Shown here: in pieces, positions 21,550 to 33,540 of the stretch | Numbering within the stretch: position 1 is the stretch's first letter | Layout of the letters: the number at the start of each line of letters is the position of its first letter | Assembly: GCA_949825045.1 (NCBI GenBank) | Contig: OX463829.1 | Span: forward strand, 28,459,715 to 28,523,714 | Source of the DNA: Argyresthia goedartella | Lineage: Eukaryota; Arthropoda; Insecta; Lepidoptera; Argyresthiidae | Direction: 5' to 3' | DNA length: 64,000 nt | Program-made: the position numbers and the translations under genes | The notes under the pieces: model-generated | Database searches by the model: none | Told to the model about the DNA's origin: nothing | The model's input: only the letters and a program-made list of their open reading frames with translations

Positions 21550-21775
21550 GCTCGACATGGCTCTGGAGGAGCGCGGCCTGGTGAGCGTTTACCACGCCAG
21601 CCCCTAGCGCTTCGCCAACCGCGCCCCAACGTGATGCAACTGCCACGACACCTGTTGCGGGATGAACTCGTCAAGCACGCCTATGCCCACCACGGCGCCA
21701 CCACTGCAGATCTCGGCCTCTCGCTCCAAGTGCCCATGAAGCTTTTTGTGAACAAGAGGCTATCAAACAGGGGGA
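21550..21775 (+). pseudogene. LINE ORF1 C-terminal domain fragment
   Basis: The plus-strand translation gives RFANRAP and then QLPRHLLRDELVKHAYAHHGATTADLGLS followed by FVNKRL. This is the C-terminal, FP25K-like domain common at the end of ORF1 in insect LINEs (positively charged helix, then TTADLG and a VN-x-RL element). No start, no ORF2 nearby; a relic. Confidence 0.6.
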
Positions 21776-22585
21776 AGGGAAGGTGCATTAGAAGAGAAGG
21801 TTGGTCTAGAGCAAATAGAACAGAGTGTATGCCCCCATCATGTTGGCGCGGAAGGTTTCCCTATCAAAACAGAAAGTGACCTGCATGCTTAGCATGCCAC
21901 GCACAAGAAAGGGCCTTGTCTATACAATAATTTTAATTTATCTGTCGAGCCCGAGATAACTTGACGCCAACATGCGATCGAGATGGAGATGACCAAGCCT
22001 TGTCTACTACCGGTAGTAAGGCAGTATTGCAGAGATGATTTTTGCCCAATTAGAGACTAATTTTAACATACTCGACCGAGACATGTCTGTTACACATGGA
22101 GGTGCAGGCAAGGCCATAGGTAGAGGAAAAATACAAATATTGTTATGTTTCTTGTGTTCTCGCTGTCCACGGCGTTCAGTTTTGAGATTTTTGACTTTCG
22201 TATAAAATTAATGTAATGTATTAAATAAAATTAGAATAAGGAAACATTTATCATATCATTAACAAAAATGTTGTCATTACTCGTACGAGTATTACGTAAT
22301 GTTGGTTGATAAAAATAATAAAATATATATTTATGTACGTCGTTCCTTAGTAATTATGAATTCTGCATAGGAGTATGCAGCAAGCAAGCAAGCAAGCAAG
22401 GAGCAGCTTTGGCAACCTTTCAGTGGTCATTCCTCCACACCCACTCTGACTTGGTCTGACTTGGTAATTTTAAGGTTTTGTTGTCGTTGCCATATTTTTC
22501 TTTTTGCATATTTTTGAAGTAAGCTCCTTCCACATGCCGCTACTTTATATATTTTATTATTGTAGATACAGTCGTTTTGCTGTTC
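21776..22585. other. no gene seen
   Basis: Contains a (CAAG)n run at 22380-22400 and otherwise no recognisable feature. Confidence 0.4.
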
Positions 22586-23296
22586 TTAAGGTTTTCCATC
22601 TTTAATTTTAATAACAATTTCAGTGTGTGTATGCCGGCCCACTGAAAATATATGTGCGTACTCTTGTTCTACCATATTCCACATGACTTTCATATTATTT
22701 GTATTATCGGTTACAACTGCGATACATTTTGATAAATAATAATAATACCTTGGACAATATTTACACACATTGATCTAGCCCCAAACTAGGATTCCCTGTA
22801 TATTCCAAATAGACAACGATACACATACATATATAGATAAATATTATACTTAGATAGATAAACAACCATGACTAGAGTACAAACATCTGTTCTTATCAAA
22901 CAAATATTTGCCCCCACCGGGACTCGGAACTGCGACCCTTGGCTTCGTAGGCAGGGCCACTGCCGACTAGGCCATTCGGGTCGTCGATGGACCGATTTCA
23001 TCGGTGACAGCATTGAACGGTGACAGCGTTCGCTTGTGTAAAAGAAATAATTCGACGTCTCACGATGTGAACCAGAATGGTCACATTTAAAAAAACGATT
23101 AAGGGGTTGTGATTATGAAATTTATAGTACCTCTGCCATTTATATCTCTCCATCCGTCCATCAATAGCGCAAGAGCTTCTGCTTCACCAATAATATCAGA
23201 AGCTTCTTTTCGTACACGTTCATATTCGGAATAAACCGACTTTACAGATAACCAATTTTTATTCAATAATTGAATCGTAGGCAAATATAATTTCAT
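22586..23296 (-). pseudogene. hAT transposase fragment, split by a SINE
   Basis: Two minus-strand blocks fit the conserved core of hAT transposases in the right order. The first is at 23099-23296 (EAEALALLMDGWRDINGRGTINFIITT, the LDGW-type motif). The second is at 22586-22768 (AVVTDNTNNMKVMW...YAHIFSVGRHTH...KIKDGKP, matching the VTDNAANM and GC-x-AH motifs). In the second the Cys before x-x-H is replaced (GRHTH), so the protein would be altered. SINE family 2 (22775-22985) was inserted between the blocks. The rest of the transposase and the TIRs are not visible. Confidence 0.75.
22775..22985 (-). repeat. SINE family 2, copy 2, nested in hAT remnant
   Basis: Reverse complement of the element at 8255: tail AGGGAATCCTAGTTTGGGGC near 22780-22800, then the tRNA-like head ending GGCCATTCGGG near 22985. 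Confidence 0.85.
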
Positions 23297-23482
23297 TAAA
23301 TTAGGATTTCAAGTCATATTAGCATCGATGAAAAAATGACAAAATGGTTGCAAGCTGCTACCATTTAAGGTTGTCTTGAATTTTAAAACAGAACACCTTG
23401 TCAATTGTCAATTGTAAGACGGGCTGGTTTCCGCAACTCGACGACTAAAGCGCCTATTTTGCATGTGGGTGGGAATGCGACA

Positions 23483-23797
23483 TCATTCGAGCCAACCCAA
23501 CTCCTCCAGGAACGCCAGTAGGCCCTTTACGTTACCGACTATCCCTGGAAGGTCCCTCGATTGACCGAGGTGTTTAGCCCTGTAGTCCGCTACTCCTGTG
23601 CACTCCATGAGGACGTGAGCAGCCGTTTCTTCTGCCTCCAAGCAGGCTCTGCAAAGGGGGCTGTCGGTAACACCTAGGACATGTTGATGATGTTTATTAA
23701 AGAAACCATGGCCAGTAAGTGCTGCAGTTACCAGTCGCATGCGCGGCCTACAAAGTCGAAGCAAGGTCTTAGCCAGCCTAGCGCTAGGGGACGGCAA
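23483..23797 (-). pseudogene. C-terminal Cys/His segment of LINE family C ORF2
   Basis: The 104-residue frame contains CRACLEAEETAAHVLMEC, the CCHC-type element usual after the RNase H domain in I-like LINEs. It is continuous with the main ORF2 but in a shifted frame. Confidence 0.75.
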
Positions 23798-23855
23798 GGC
23801 CAGCTTGGCCTGCCTGCACTCCTCATGGTTTGTCCAAAGAGTGGCATGATCATTC

Positions 23856-25250
23856 CTAGTCGACTCTCAGAAATGAGCGTACCATCTTGAAGGGAAGAGG
23901 GATGATAGGTTCGGGACCATACGCTGTCAAGCTAGATCCTTTACGCGCCAACTCATCCGCTGCATCGTTACCTCTTGATCCGCTGTGTCCTTTTATCCAT
24001 TGAAGGATTACGCGGTTATGTTGACATACCTCCATTAGTCGTTTGTGACACTCGTAGATTAGCCCTGAGTTAATAGTGTTGCTATTTAGGGCTTGTAGGA
24101 CGGCCATGCTATCCGAGAGGATTCGAATGGAGGAATCTCTTACCTTTCTCGATGCTATGGCATTAGCGGTCGAGATGATGCCCATGCATTCAGCTTGAAA
24201 GACAGTATTATGGGCACCCAGTGGAATGGCTATCTTGATGTTTAGGTCCTCCGAGAAGGTGGCTGAACCAGTGCCTGCTTCAGTTTTTGAACCATCGGTA
24301 AAAATTCTGAGCTCTTTAACGTCGAGCCCCTCAACCCGATGGTCTTCATGTAACTGTATATTGTATTTTTTGTCAAAAACAAATTGTTTAGGGATTCTGT
24401 CACTGCAAGCCATAGAGATGGGAAATTTTTTGTAAACTTCCCCTAGGATGGCGGTGTGTGAGGTCCTGTTTTTCCTCCAAAGTCCTAAGGTGTTGAGTCT
24501 TACCGCAGATGACGCGGCCTCCTGCTTAATATACAGCTGGAGTGGCGGAAGACACAGCATGGCCTCCATTGCTGCTGTTGGAGTAGTTCTCATACTACCT
24601 GTGATAGCCATGCAGGCCAGCCTTTGGAAGCTTTGGAGTTTGCTTACCATTGTGGTTAGTTTGGTCCTGGTCCACCACACCACAGCTCCGTAGCAGACAA
24701 GAGGACGGATCACCGTTACGTACAGCCAAAGAATGATGTTGGGAGAAAGTCCCCACTTTTTCCCCACCATTCTCCGACACTGCCAGAAAGCAATACTCGC
24801 CTTCTTTAGTTTGTTGTCAATGTGGCTACTCCAGTTGAGCTTGCTGTCCAAGGTTATGCCCAGGTACTTCACCTCAGTTGCTAGCTGGAGTTCCGTTCCA
24901 AAGAGCTTAGGTAGGGTATACCTACCAAGAACCCTATTGTTAGTGAACATGACCATTTCCGTTTTTGTTGGGTTAACCGCCAGGTCATATTCTAAACACC
25001 AGCGCTCCACGATGCGAAGAGCTGTTTGTTTAAGGTTGCATACTGTGCTCGCGAATTTACCTGTGATGAGGATTACCAAATCGTCGGCGTATCCTACGGT
25101 GTAGTATCCATTAGCGTTAAGCTTGGTAATCAGGTCGTTAATGACCAGATTCCACAGAAGCGGGGAGAGCACTCCTCCCTGCGGGCATCCCCGCACTACC
25201 TCCGCCGACAGGGACTCTCCAGCTAGACGCACGATACGTTTGTTAAGCAT
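23856..25250 (-). pseudogene. LINE family C ORF2: RT plus RNase H, frame open
   Basis: 464 residues. RT motifs: GCPQGGVLSPLLWN (residues 21-34) and GYADDLVIL (catalytic YADD at 54-57). RNase H domain from about residue 314: IFTDGSK (D319), FQAEC (E354), ILSDS (D380) and GHSGSRGNDAADELA (H422, D429), so the D-E-D-D set is complete. The N-terminal endonuclease and RT fingers are missing or frameshifted. It copies RNA into DNA at a nick and removes RNA from hybrids, by analogy with I-like LINEs. The open frame is long for a dead copy, but ORF2 as a whole is truncated and frameshifted. Confidence 0.9.
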
Positions 25251-25480
25251 GTTACCCAGTGGTTGACAGCTGTTGACACCCCATGCCTTGTTAGAGATGC
25301 ACTTATACTGCTATGCTGCGTCTTGTCAAAGGCACCTTCTATATCAATAAAAGTTCCAAGACAGATGCATTTGTTTTGAATCGTTTCTTCAATTGTGGAT
25401 ACAACTGCATGGAGAGCTGATTCAGTAGACTTACCCAAACTATATGCATGCTGATTCTTGTGTAAGGGCAGAACACCTTA

Positions 25481-26049
25481 AAACAAGTTTAATTATGTCC
25501 AAAAAACTCGCTTTTAACAAATTATTAGTAGGTAGCAGCTAAACATACATAATATACACAATATACTTAATATTAAAAAAAGCAAAACGAAACTGTAGGT
25601 ACTACAACAATGTTTTAAAAACTTCCAAAACTTCGGAAGTTTTAGAAGTTTTCGCAAAAACTACCTTAATAACCAACAAGTTAAAAACTTTAAAAAAACG
25701 ACTCCAATTTCAAGCCCTTGGTCGGTCCTAGCCCTGTCGGGATGCAAATGTCGCTTTTTTACTAGATGATGATGAAACTATTATTCTGAGGCTAAAAGGT
25801 AGAAACGGTTGCACACGCATACCACCATCAAGAACTACGTCTCAGGCATCAAGGGGCTACGAAGATGTGGAGCGTCCTATGTTGCCTCTAATATTAAGCT
25901 GGGCGGTCACACTTCATTAACTATAGGGTACAACCTCCAAAGACCAGTGATTGACCTAAGCAAAAAAATCAAAAAAACGAAAATCCTTGGGCTTGAAGTT
26001 GAAGCCATTTTTTTCAAGTTTTTAACTTGGTGATTATTATTTCGATATA
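25481..26049. other. no gene seen
   Basis: The 74-codon plus frame at 25809-26033 has no domain I recognise. A short inverted motif lies at 25620-25660 (AAAACTTC words). Confidence 0.4.
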
Positions 26050-26051
26050 TA

Positions 26052-27361
26052 CATAGTCAGGTCATAAGTTCTGTCACATGTGCAATATGAAATAATTTAG
26101 AAATGTTTATTATTTATGTAAACATTTATATAGCAAAATGAACTTAATAAAACATAGATTCTTATGGTGATAAAGTTTATTCAAAATGACCCCCGCGATT
26201 TTGAATACAGGCCTCTATTCTGCGCGGCCAGTCGTCTATCGCAGCACGAACGAGGTCCATGTCAATATCGGCGGCTGCCTTAATCAAGGATGCCTTGAGT
26301 GACTCCAAATCAGGATGAGGCTTTGAGCAGGCCTTTTCCTTCAAGTGTTGCCATATCTTGTAATCTAACGGACTTAAATCTGGACTGGAGGAGGGCCAGT
26401 CTTCGTGCCGGATGAAGTCGATTTCACGCGCCGCCAGCCAGTCTTGTGTGCTTTTCGCTCTATGAGCTGGCGCAGAATCTTGTTGGAATACCCAGTGCCT
26501 GTTATTAAACATGGTATGAGAAACAGGTTCCACAAGGTTCTTGAGGACTGTATTTTGATACACAACTGCATTCGTTTTTACGCCTTTCTCACAAAAATGT
26601 ACCTCAGTTAAGCCCCAATAAGAGACTCCCAACCAAACCATGAGCGAGGATGGAAAATGACCTCGTTGGACATGCGGAATACGGTTGTTCGCTTCTTCAC
26701 TGCTGTGTGCGTACTCCTTATCATTTTGTTTGTTGTAGCTCTCTTCCACGGTGAAAATTTTTTCATCCGAAAAAAGAATTTCCCGATGCTTTTTTCCCGC
26801 GTACCGCTTCAACAAAGCGCGGCATCTCTTCAGTCTCAGGTCAATTAAACGAGCGTCCAAAGGATGTCTTGTTTTTCTTCGATATGCCCTAAGCCCTAAG
26901 TCTTCATTTAACACCCTTTTCACCGTGGTCCTGCTTAACCCCATCTGAAGGGCCAACAGTTTCTGCTTACGTATGGGATTTCTTTGAATTCGCGCCTTCA
27001 CAGCTTTTATCACTGCTGGAGTCCTAACAGAGCGAGGGCGACCACTTCTTGACCTGTCATCTACACTAGAGTCTTCATTGTATCGTTTTATGGTACGATA
27101 AACGAATCTTTTGGTTATATACAAAAATTTTCAGTAAGTCGAAAATCTGAATTGGCGCGTAACCGCAACGATGCAACGCAATAACTGCGACACGGCCTTC
27201 TTTAAGTGTCCACTCCATATTTAAAAATGAGGAAAATTCTAAAAAGTACACATTTTTATTGTCATGAAAAATTCGAAATTCGAATTCAATAAACTTTTTT
27301 GTGGCCAGCGTTCTAAATTCAAAAGTTTTTATTGTGTGACAGAACTTATAACCTGACTGTG
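26052..27361 (-). mobile_element. mariner element, maT type (DD37D), 1.31 kb
   Basis: Complete between terminal inverted repeats CATAGTCAGGTCATAAGTTC (26052-, left) and CACAGTCAGGTTATAAGTTC (reverse of 27361), continuing TGTCACA. It is flanked by TA on both sides (26050-26051 and 27362-27363). The single gene is on the minus strand. Confidence 0.9.
26177..27218 (-). pseudogene. mariner (maT) transposase, one frameshift
   Basis: The main frame (26177-27124, 315 residues from an internal Met) has the HTH-linked GRPR motif at residues 28-31 and the catalytic triad: FSDEKIF (D120), QQDSAPAH (D216) and SPLDY (D254). The D216-D254 spacing is 37 residues, the DD37D signature of the maT clade. A real N-terminus (MEWTLKEGRVAVIALHRCGY...) starts at 27218 in another frame. 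The break lies at a T-run near 27125-27130, so a one-base frameshift separates the first DNA-binding helix from the rest. Otherwise the frame has no stop. It cuts and pastes the element at TA sites. Confidence 0.9.
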
Positions 27362-27363
27362 TA

Positions 27364-28365
27364 TATATATTTGTTGACTCACTTTTTTTTTTTTTTTAAA
27401 GGCGGAGATGTGGGAGTTTTCAAATTTCAAAAAACTACTACAGTCCAAACAGCTTGAAGGATTTTTACAAATGTGAGAGTAACAGGCTATATACTTCATT
27501 TTAGTGAAAGGTTTGACTTAAGTCAGCAAAATGTACTTTACAAAGTTCTTGTTGCGGCTACTTTCATACTCCATGTAAGTAACCAGGTGCATTCAAAAGT
27601 TTGTATGTGTTATTAAAAGAAAAGTACTTTTAAAGTGTCCAACATTTTAATTATCAAGAATCGAGTTGCTTTAGTTGGTTAGTTTTGACACCTCGGGAAT
27701 TTTGAAAAGTGTCACTCTATTCAGATGCTTGCTTACATTCATTTAAATACCTATTATATACTTAGGTTAGTAAGTTTGATGAACATTTAGTACATTAGGG
27801 AAAAAAATGTAATTTTTTGGATGAAACTCTTCAGTCAATATGATAAACAGTTAAATATTAGTCATAAATATACAAGACAATCAAGTAATCAATTCTGATG
27901 TAAATACGTAAATAAATAACTAATAATTAAGTTCCATAAATAAATCGTGGCCTTAAATTTGAAACTGACATTACGTAGATAAGCCATGTGCGATATGAAA
28001 ATAAAGTTTGTTATTTCTCATGACTTTACTCTCATATAAGGTCATGGTTCAATGTAAATATTGAATACCGTCCTAGCTGTCACGCCATTGTTACCCATTG
28101 CGATATTTTTAAATAATCACACATGTTTTGCGATGACGTCGACAGCCTGCAATATTGTGACTTGCAAACACAGGTGCTCCGGACAATATTGAAATTTTTA
28201 TTAAACCTACGTACAGTCAAGAACGAAACCACGTGTATTTCCCACAGACCAGTGATGTTTGCGTGGTCTCAGGAGCTTCGATAACTGCCGGAAAGATACG
28301 AATAATTACTACTGTCCTTTTCTACAGAAAACAATTGTTGTTACAGCGGCTATTAAAATCTGCCA
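27364..28365. other. no gene seen
   Basis: AT-rich, without a supported gene or repeat end. Confidence 0.4.
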
Positions 28366-28720
28366 AGTGCGAGTCGGAGTCGCACACGAAGGGCTCCATC
28401 GTACAAGAAAACTAAGAAGTAAAAAAATTAAAACAGAAGTATATAACGTTAGTACTTGGTGGCGGATCTGACGTCAATTTGAAATTGCGATGATATTTGA
28501 ATGATGATGATTTGGTGATTCGGTGGGGCAGGAATATCAAAACACCTATCTTGTATGGGACCACATTTAATTGAAAAAATCTCATATAGTTAGTTAATTG
28601 TCGCTGTAGCGGCAACAGCAATACATACTTTTTGAAAGAAAAAAAAACTGTACTTAATACGGTTACGGACGTACGGACGGACGGACAGCGGAGGCTTAGT
28701 AATTGGGACCCTTAAAATTA
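28366..28720 (+). repeat. dispersed repeat, GTGCGAGTCGG family, copy 1
   Basis: Starts GCGAGTCGGAGTCGCACACG, contains TATCTTGTATGGGACCAC and TAGCGGCAAC, and ends in a GGACGGACAGCGGAGGCTTAGTAAT tail. The family is very common in moth and butterfly genomes; related pieces are at 38610 and 39215. No coding capacity. Confidence 0.7.
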
Positions 28721-28734
28721 ATAAACGTAAACAC

Positions 28735-28930
28735 TTACATACGGGCATATACATTGCTTCTGGCCCCACAATAGGATACCCGGTATCGTGGGAACCACAA
28801 ACAGCGACGTCACACTCATATAAACATCCAAGACTTGTTTAATTTTTCTTTTCTTTATCCCCATCCGGGGGTCGAACCCAGGACCTCTCGCTTGGCAGGC
28901 AGACCCGCAACCGCAGCGCCACAGAGGTCG
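28735..28930 (-). repeat. SINE family 3 (near complete)
   Basis: Reverse copy with tail (ACATTGCTTCTGGCCCCAC), middle (AACAGCGACGTCACAC) and tRNA-like head ending GCGCCACAGAGGTC. Confidence 0.8.
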
Positions 28931-29449
28931 TTGAATGACGGTGATGACTGGTGACGATTTCGGTCACAACAACTTCTTTGTTGTCATCGCTCGTGAGCTC
29001 GCATGTGGCTTAGGTAGCCAATCCTTTTTGTGAAGCAAAATTTAATATTGGCTTACTGACTAAACGTGTTCAAAACTGTGCATATGCCAGAGAATTCCTT
29101 GACAATGTAACACAATATACAGGATCACTAGTGTGACTATTTTGAAGGCGAGTTACTACTATTCTCTGTATGACATTGACAACTCCAAATAAAGGACATT
29201 GAAGGAAAGAAAAGAAATAAAACGTTTATTCACATCTGATGGAGGCGCATACAAACAAAAAATTCAACCGCATACCAAAACAGTTATCGCAATTTGCCTC
29301 AGCAGCTGTAAAATGGCAAATGACTCAGCATAATGCTCAGGTGAAAACACCTTAGCGCTGGTTTTCAGTATGTGCCAGCGGTGACACACAAGCTACAGTA
29401 CATTAACACGCTCATTACATCATTACATTATTACGCTCGGTTACACGCA
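28931..29449. other. probable 5' region of LINE family B copy 1
   Basis: No gene. The last 200 bp probably belong to the LINE 5' UTR; the exact element start is not visible. Confidence 0.4.
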
Positions 29450-29619
29450 AACATCTAACATCTCACTGCTGTACGGCGGAGACTTCGATCTCGCAACCAG
29501 TTTATGCTGACCCATACCAGCACTGTAACACGCTCTCCGCTTTCTGCTAGCCTGGTACTCTTGAAGCCGCACGTACTTTCTTCTTCTTCTTATTCCGGCC
29601 TCTCAAACCGACAAGGGCA

Positions 29620-30540
29620 ATGTCCTCTAACGTGCTGAAGTGTTCGTGCTGCAATAATTTACAGCCTGTAGACGTAACACAGCTTTTAACAGACATAGTA
29701 GCTGTGCAAAAAGAACTGAGAGAGATCCAGGAAAAATATGCGACTGAAACCTCAAAGTACGTTACTGTGAAGGAGTTCGAGCTATTAAAAGCGGAGCTGA
29801 ATAGCTTGAAAAAAACGACGTCTGCCTCTTCCAACACCAGTAGTGTTTATAGCAATCCGCCTTACGTAAACATACGGAGAGGTGCATTTTGTGCTCAAGA
29901 AAGCTGGGAATATCAGCGCAATAGCGGCCCTATCGGCCTGTCACACATTAGCGCATACAGATCATTGACCCCCCCACCTGAGACCAAAGTGACGAAACCG
30001 GAGAGTGTAGCAGGGGTAGCATGCACGCCATCCCCATCGTATGCGGAGATGGCACAGCATGCATCTATCCCGCCCACACCTACGCCTATTTCGCTCACAC
30101 AAACACCTTCGCCCGGTGGCAATACGAAGCGGTTGGTTGAAGGTCACAAACCAAAACTAAGTGGCACCGCAAGCGCAAACAAACAGCCGATATCGACTGC
30201 AGCGCAAGCAAAAGTTCCCACACCGGCACCAGTACCTCACAATGTGACTAACGCCAAGGACTTAAAGGAAGATGGTGGGGAGGGATGGACCAAAGTCACT
30301 AGGAAGCCACGAAGGCCCCGGTCGCTGCGCGGCACAGCAGGACCCACAATTACCACTCTTCGCGCGGTGGAGCGACAGCGGTTCTTCCATCTCTGGAATA
30401 TGAGGTCGGGACTGGAGGAAGTTAGGGCATATTTACAGGAGTTGTGCTCACCCGAAACCGGCACCGTGGTAGAGTTGTCGACAAAGTGGGCGTACAAGTC
30501 CTTCAAAATAGGTGTTCCAGAGTCGCTTTTTGACACCTGA
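29620..30540 (+). CDS. LINE family B ORF1 (nucleic-acid-binding protein)
   Basis: 306 residues without a break. The N-terminus has a short CSCCNN cysteine cluster and a coiled coil at about 25-70 (VQKELREIQEKYATET...ELLKAELNSLKK). A proline/threonine-rich low-complexity middle (105-215) follows. Basic GEGWTKVTRKPRRPRSLRG (about 225-243) precedes a C-terminal helical domain with ERQRFFHLWNMRSGLEEVRAYL, as in ORF1 proteins of Jockey-like insect LINEs. It packages the LINE RNA. The stop is followed after about 65 nt by ORF2. No other frame is coding. Confidence 0.8.
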   Translation: MSSNVLKCSCCNNLQPVDVTQLLTDIVAVQKELREIQEKYATETSKYVTVKEFELLKAELNSLKKTTSASSNTSSVYSNPPYVNIRRGAFCAQESWEYQRNSGPIGLSHISAYRSLTPPPETKVTKPESVAGVACTPSPSYAEMAQHASIPPTPTPISLTQTPSPGGNTKRLVEGHKPKLSGTASANKQPISTAAQAKVPTPAPVPHNVTNAKDLKEDGGEGWTKVTRKPRRPRSLRGTAGPTITTLRAVERQRFFHLWNMRSGLEEVRAYLQELCSPETGTVVELSTKWAYKSFKIGVPESLFDT

Positions 30541-30604
30541 TTCTCCATGGATGTGTGGCCTGTTGACGCACATATAAAGGAGTGGCTGCCCTTTCAGACC
30601 TACA

Positions 30605-33540
30605 TTGAGCTCTACAAAAACAGTAAAAATAAATCACCGCCCCGCCCACCCCAATGAATATCTTGATATCTTTTATCAAAATGTCCGCGGTATCAAAACG
30701 CGGTTGGAGTTTTGGCGGCATAACCTGCTGGTGCTGGATCACCACCTCGTCGCCGCTACGGAGACGTTCCTAGACTCGTCGGTTGGAGATGCCGAGGTCA
30801 CAGCGGGAGGCTGGAGCGTGCTGCGCCGGGACCGCGCTACCGCGTGCGGAGGCGTGCTGCTCGCCGCCCGTCCTGGCATCACACTGAGACGACGCCGCGA
30901 CCTTGAAACGCCGAACGGTGAAGATCTCTGGGCGACTGTGATTGTTGGGGTAGTGACGGTTACCGTCTGTGTAGTTTACATAGATCCCAGCAGAAAGAAA
31001 AACAAGAAGAAAATCACCCAGGCGGATAAGGACGCCGAGTATATGAACTGGTTTTCGAAAACAGAGGAAAATGTAGCCCAAGTGAACGATACATAAATTA
31101 TTCTAGGAGACCTCAATTTGAACAGTGCTTCAGTTGCAACACTTAACTATTATTGTTATTTTCTAAGTGTATGTGGTATGTATGAAACGAATGAAGTGAA
31201 GAATGATCATGATGGCGTGCTTGATGTGGTGTTACTGCCGGAGAGTGTGCGTGACGTAACTGTGCGCGCTTCCGTGTCAGGAAGCCTGGTGCCACGTACT
31301 GACGCCTACCACCCGCCTCTCGACGTCATTGTGCCCGTGTTGTATGCGCAGAGAGCTGGCCAGCGATCTGGCCGCTTGGATCCCAGCAACATTGGAGGTC
31401 GCAATGACTGGAACTTTGCCAAGGGCAATCACGCAGTCCTGTACGAACTCATGTGTAGCATATCTTGGGACAATGTTCTCGAAGCTACTGATGTAGAGAC
31501 GGCAGTCGGTCGCTTCTACGATTCCATTTACAGAGTCTTCAACAACTGTATCCCGAAGAAGACCAGACCAACCCAGCCTACAAGGAGATACCCGGTGTGG
31601 TTCACTGGTGATATAATAAGGGACTTGGCCACGAAGGCCATACTCCACCGTAAATGGAAAACGGGGAGGAGGCCGGCTGACTACGTCTCATTCAGCGAGC
31701 TAAGAGCCAACCTCAAGTGTCGCGTAGATACAGCCTACGCCAACCACATGAGTAGTATTGAAAGCAATATTAGACATAACCCACGCGCATTTTGGAAATA
31801 TGTAAGTGGCCTACGATCGAAGGGTGGTTTCGAACCTCGGGTCACGCATCGGGGCCGGGAACACGTTGGAGAGGAAGCAGCAGCCGCATATGCAAACTAC
31901 TTCTCAGACGTTTTCCTCCCTGATGAGCCAGCGCTCGATCCAGATCTGGTAAACATTTCTGATGAGTCGTGCACTGCTAATCACATACAAGTTTCACATA
32001 TTTCCAGTAAGGACATAAAGGAAGGGCTGAAGCAGCTAAGGCCAAGGAGCGCAATTGGACCGGACAACGTCCCTCCCTACTTTTTGAAGGCCTACAGCGA
32101 TCAGCTGGTTTTACCTTTGGGTCGGATATTCAATCTTGTTCTTGAACAAGGTAAGTACCCCACCAGCTGGAAGCTTTCTCGAGTCAGTCCTTTCCCCAAG
32201 ACAAGTGACACTGCCTCCGTTGATCAATAACCTATTGCGATCCTGAGATCATTGGCAAAACTGTTCGAGTCGATCATAAAAGACAAAATCAGTTCGCAGA
32301 TTGCGCCTTATCTGGGTGACTCGCAACACGGATTCAGGAGTCGCCGCTCAGTTAACACCAACTTGCTGACTTTAGTCGGGATTGTGTCGAAGTGCATGGA
32401 CAAGGGATGTCTGGTGGACGTCGCCTATATGAACTTTCGTAAGGCGTTCGACAGAGTCGATAATGATGTCCTAATGAAGAAGTTATGTGCCATTGGATTT
32501 GCCCCACGGCTGTTGGTTTTCTTCGCTGACTACCTCAAGAACCGCCAGCAATATGTGCGACACGGCTGTTTTGAGTCCCAGCCGTACCACACACGGTCGG
32601 GCGTTAGCCAAGGGTCTATTCTCGGTCCGTTGTTATTTATCATTATGATAAATGACCTGGAATTAGAGCTTAAACACGCCAATTGCCTTCTGTATGCGGA
32701 CGATCTGAAACTAATACTTCCCGTGAGTTCAGAGGATGATTGTAGTTTGCTGCAGGAAGATTTAGACGCGGTTCATAGGTGGAGTGTGAACAAGAAACTC
32801 CTCTTCAATACTGCCAAGTGCTATGTAATGTCCTTAACGCGCTCCTCTCATCCTATAAGCGCGATATATACACTCGGTACGGAGTCTTTGACTCGAGTGT
32901 ATTCGATTAGGGACCTCGGTGTTACGTTCGACCCTAAACTTACATTCCATGAGCACGTGAGCACATTGGCCAAGGAATGCTTCAAAAGATTGGGGTTTGT
33001 AATACGGAATAGTAAGGGATCCCATAACCTGGGTGTGGTCCAGCTTCTCTACATGGCCCTAGTGAGAACCAATCTAGCTCGGTGGTTTGGAATCCGCATG
33101 AAAGCTCCTACATACTTTTGCTCGAGAAGGTACACAAAGCTTTCCTACGATACCTATATAAGCGGAAATTTGGATACTACCCTTATCTTTATCCATCCGC
33201 TTTTATATTGGGTATGCTCGGATACAACTCACTAGAGGTCAGACGTAACACCGAGCAGCTTCTGACTGTGTGTCGATTGTTGCGAGGCGACAGTGACTGT
33301 GTCGCGCTTGTCGGTACGGTATGCGCGCTATACGTGCCCGACAGTTATCTCCGCGCGCGTAGGCACCAGCTGTTAGCGGGCGGCACGTACCGCACGGTGG
33401 CGCGCCAGCAGTCTCCACTGGTGAGGGCGCGGGATAGCCTCAATGCTCTGCTGGTTGCTGCACCACTGACTGATCTGTTTGGTGATGAGTGGAGGCATAT
33501 TGTGCGAGAATGTGGCAGGTTCTGCGAGATGAAGGAGTGA
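30605..33540 (+). pseudogene. LINE family B ORF2: endonuclease and RT, broken
   Basis: Blocks in order are listed here. Apurinic-type endonuclease start, 30605-31096 (YQNVRG, then AATETFLDSSV with the catalytic Glu), ends in a stop. 31118-32230 is the rest of the endonuclease and the linker, ending in an RT finger block before a stop at 32228. 32252-33235 is the RT palm with GVSQGSILGP and LYADDLKL (residues 138-141 of that frame). 33082-33540 is the C-terminal domain after a frameshift. Motif A, normally D-F-x-K-A-F-D, reads N-F-R-K-A-F-D here: the first catalytic Asp is replaced by Asn (residue 61 of the 32252 frame). So even with its stops ignored the enzyme would lack a metal ligand. Confidence 0.9.

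Larger units (their letters stand above)
23400..25480 (-). mobile_element. LINE family C (I-like, with RNase H), 5'-truncated
   Basis: Minus-strand LINE body made of a motif A fragment (25223-25438, TFIDIEGAFDKTQH), the RT/RNase H frame (23856-25250) and a C-terminal Zn-ribbon-like frame (23483-23797). It has one frameshift near 25240 and one near 23830, and no ORF1. The RNase H domain points to the I/R1/LOA side of LINE evolution, in contrast to the Jockey/CR1-like families A, B and D. Confidence 0.85.
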
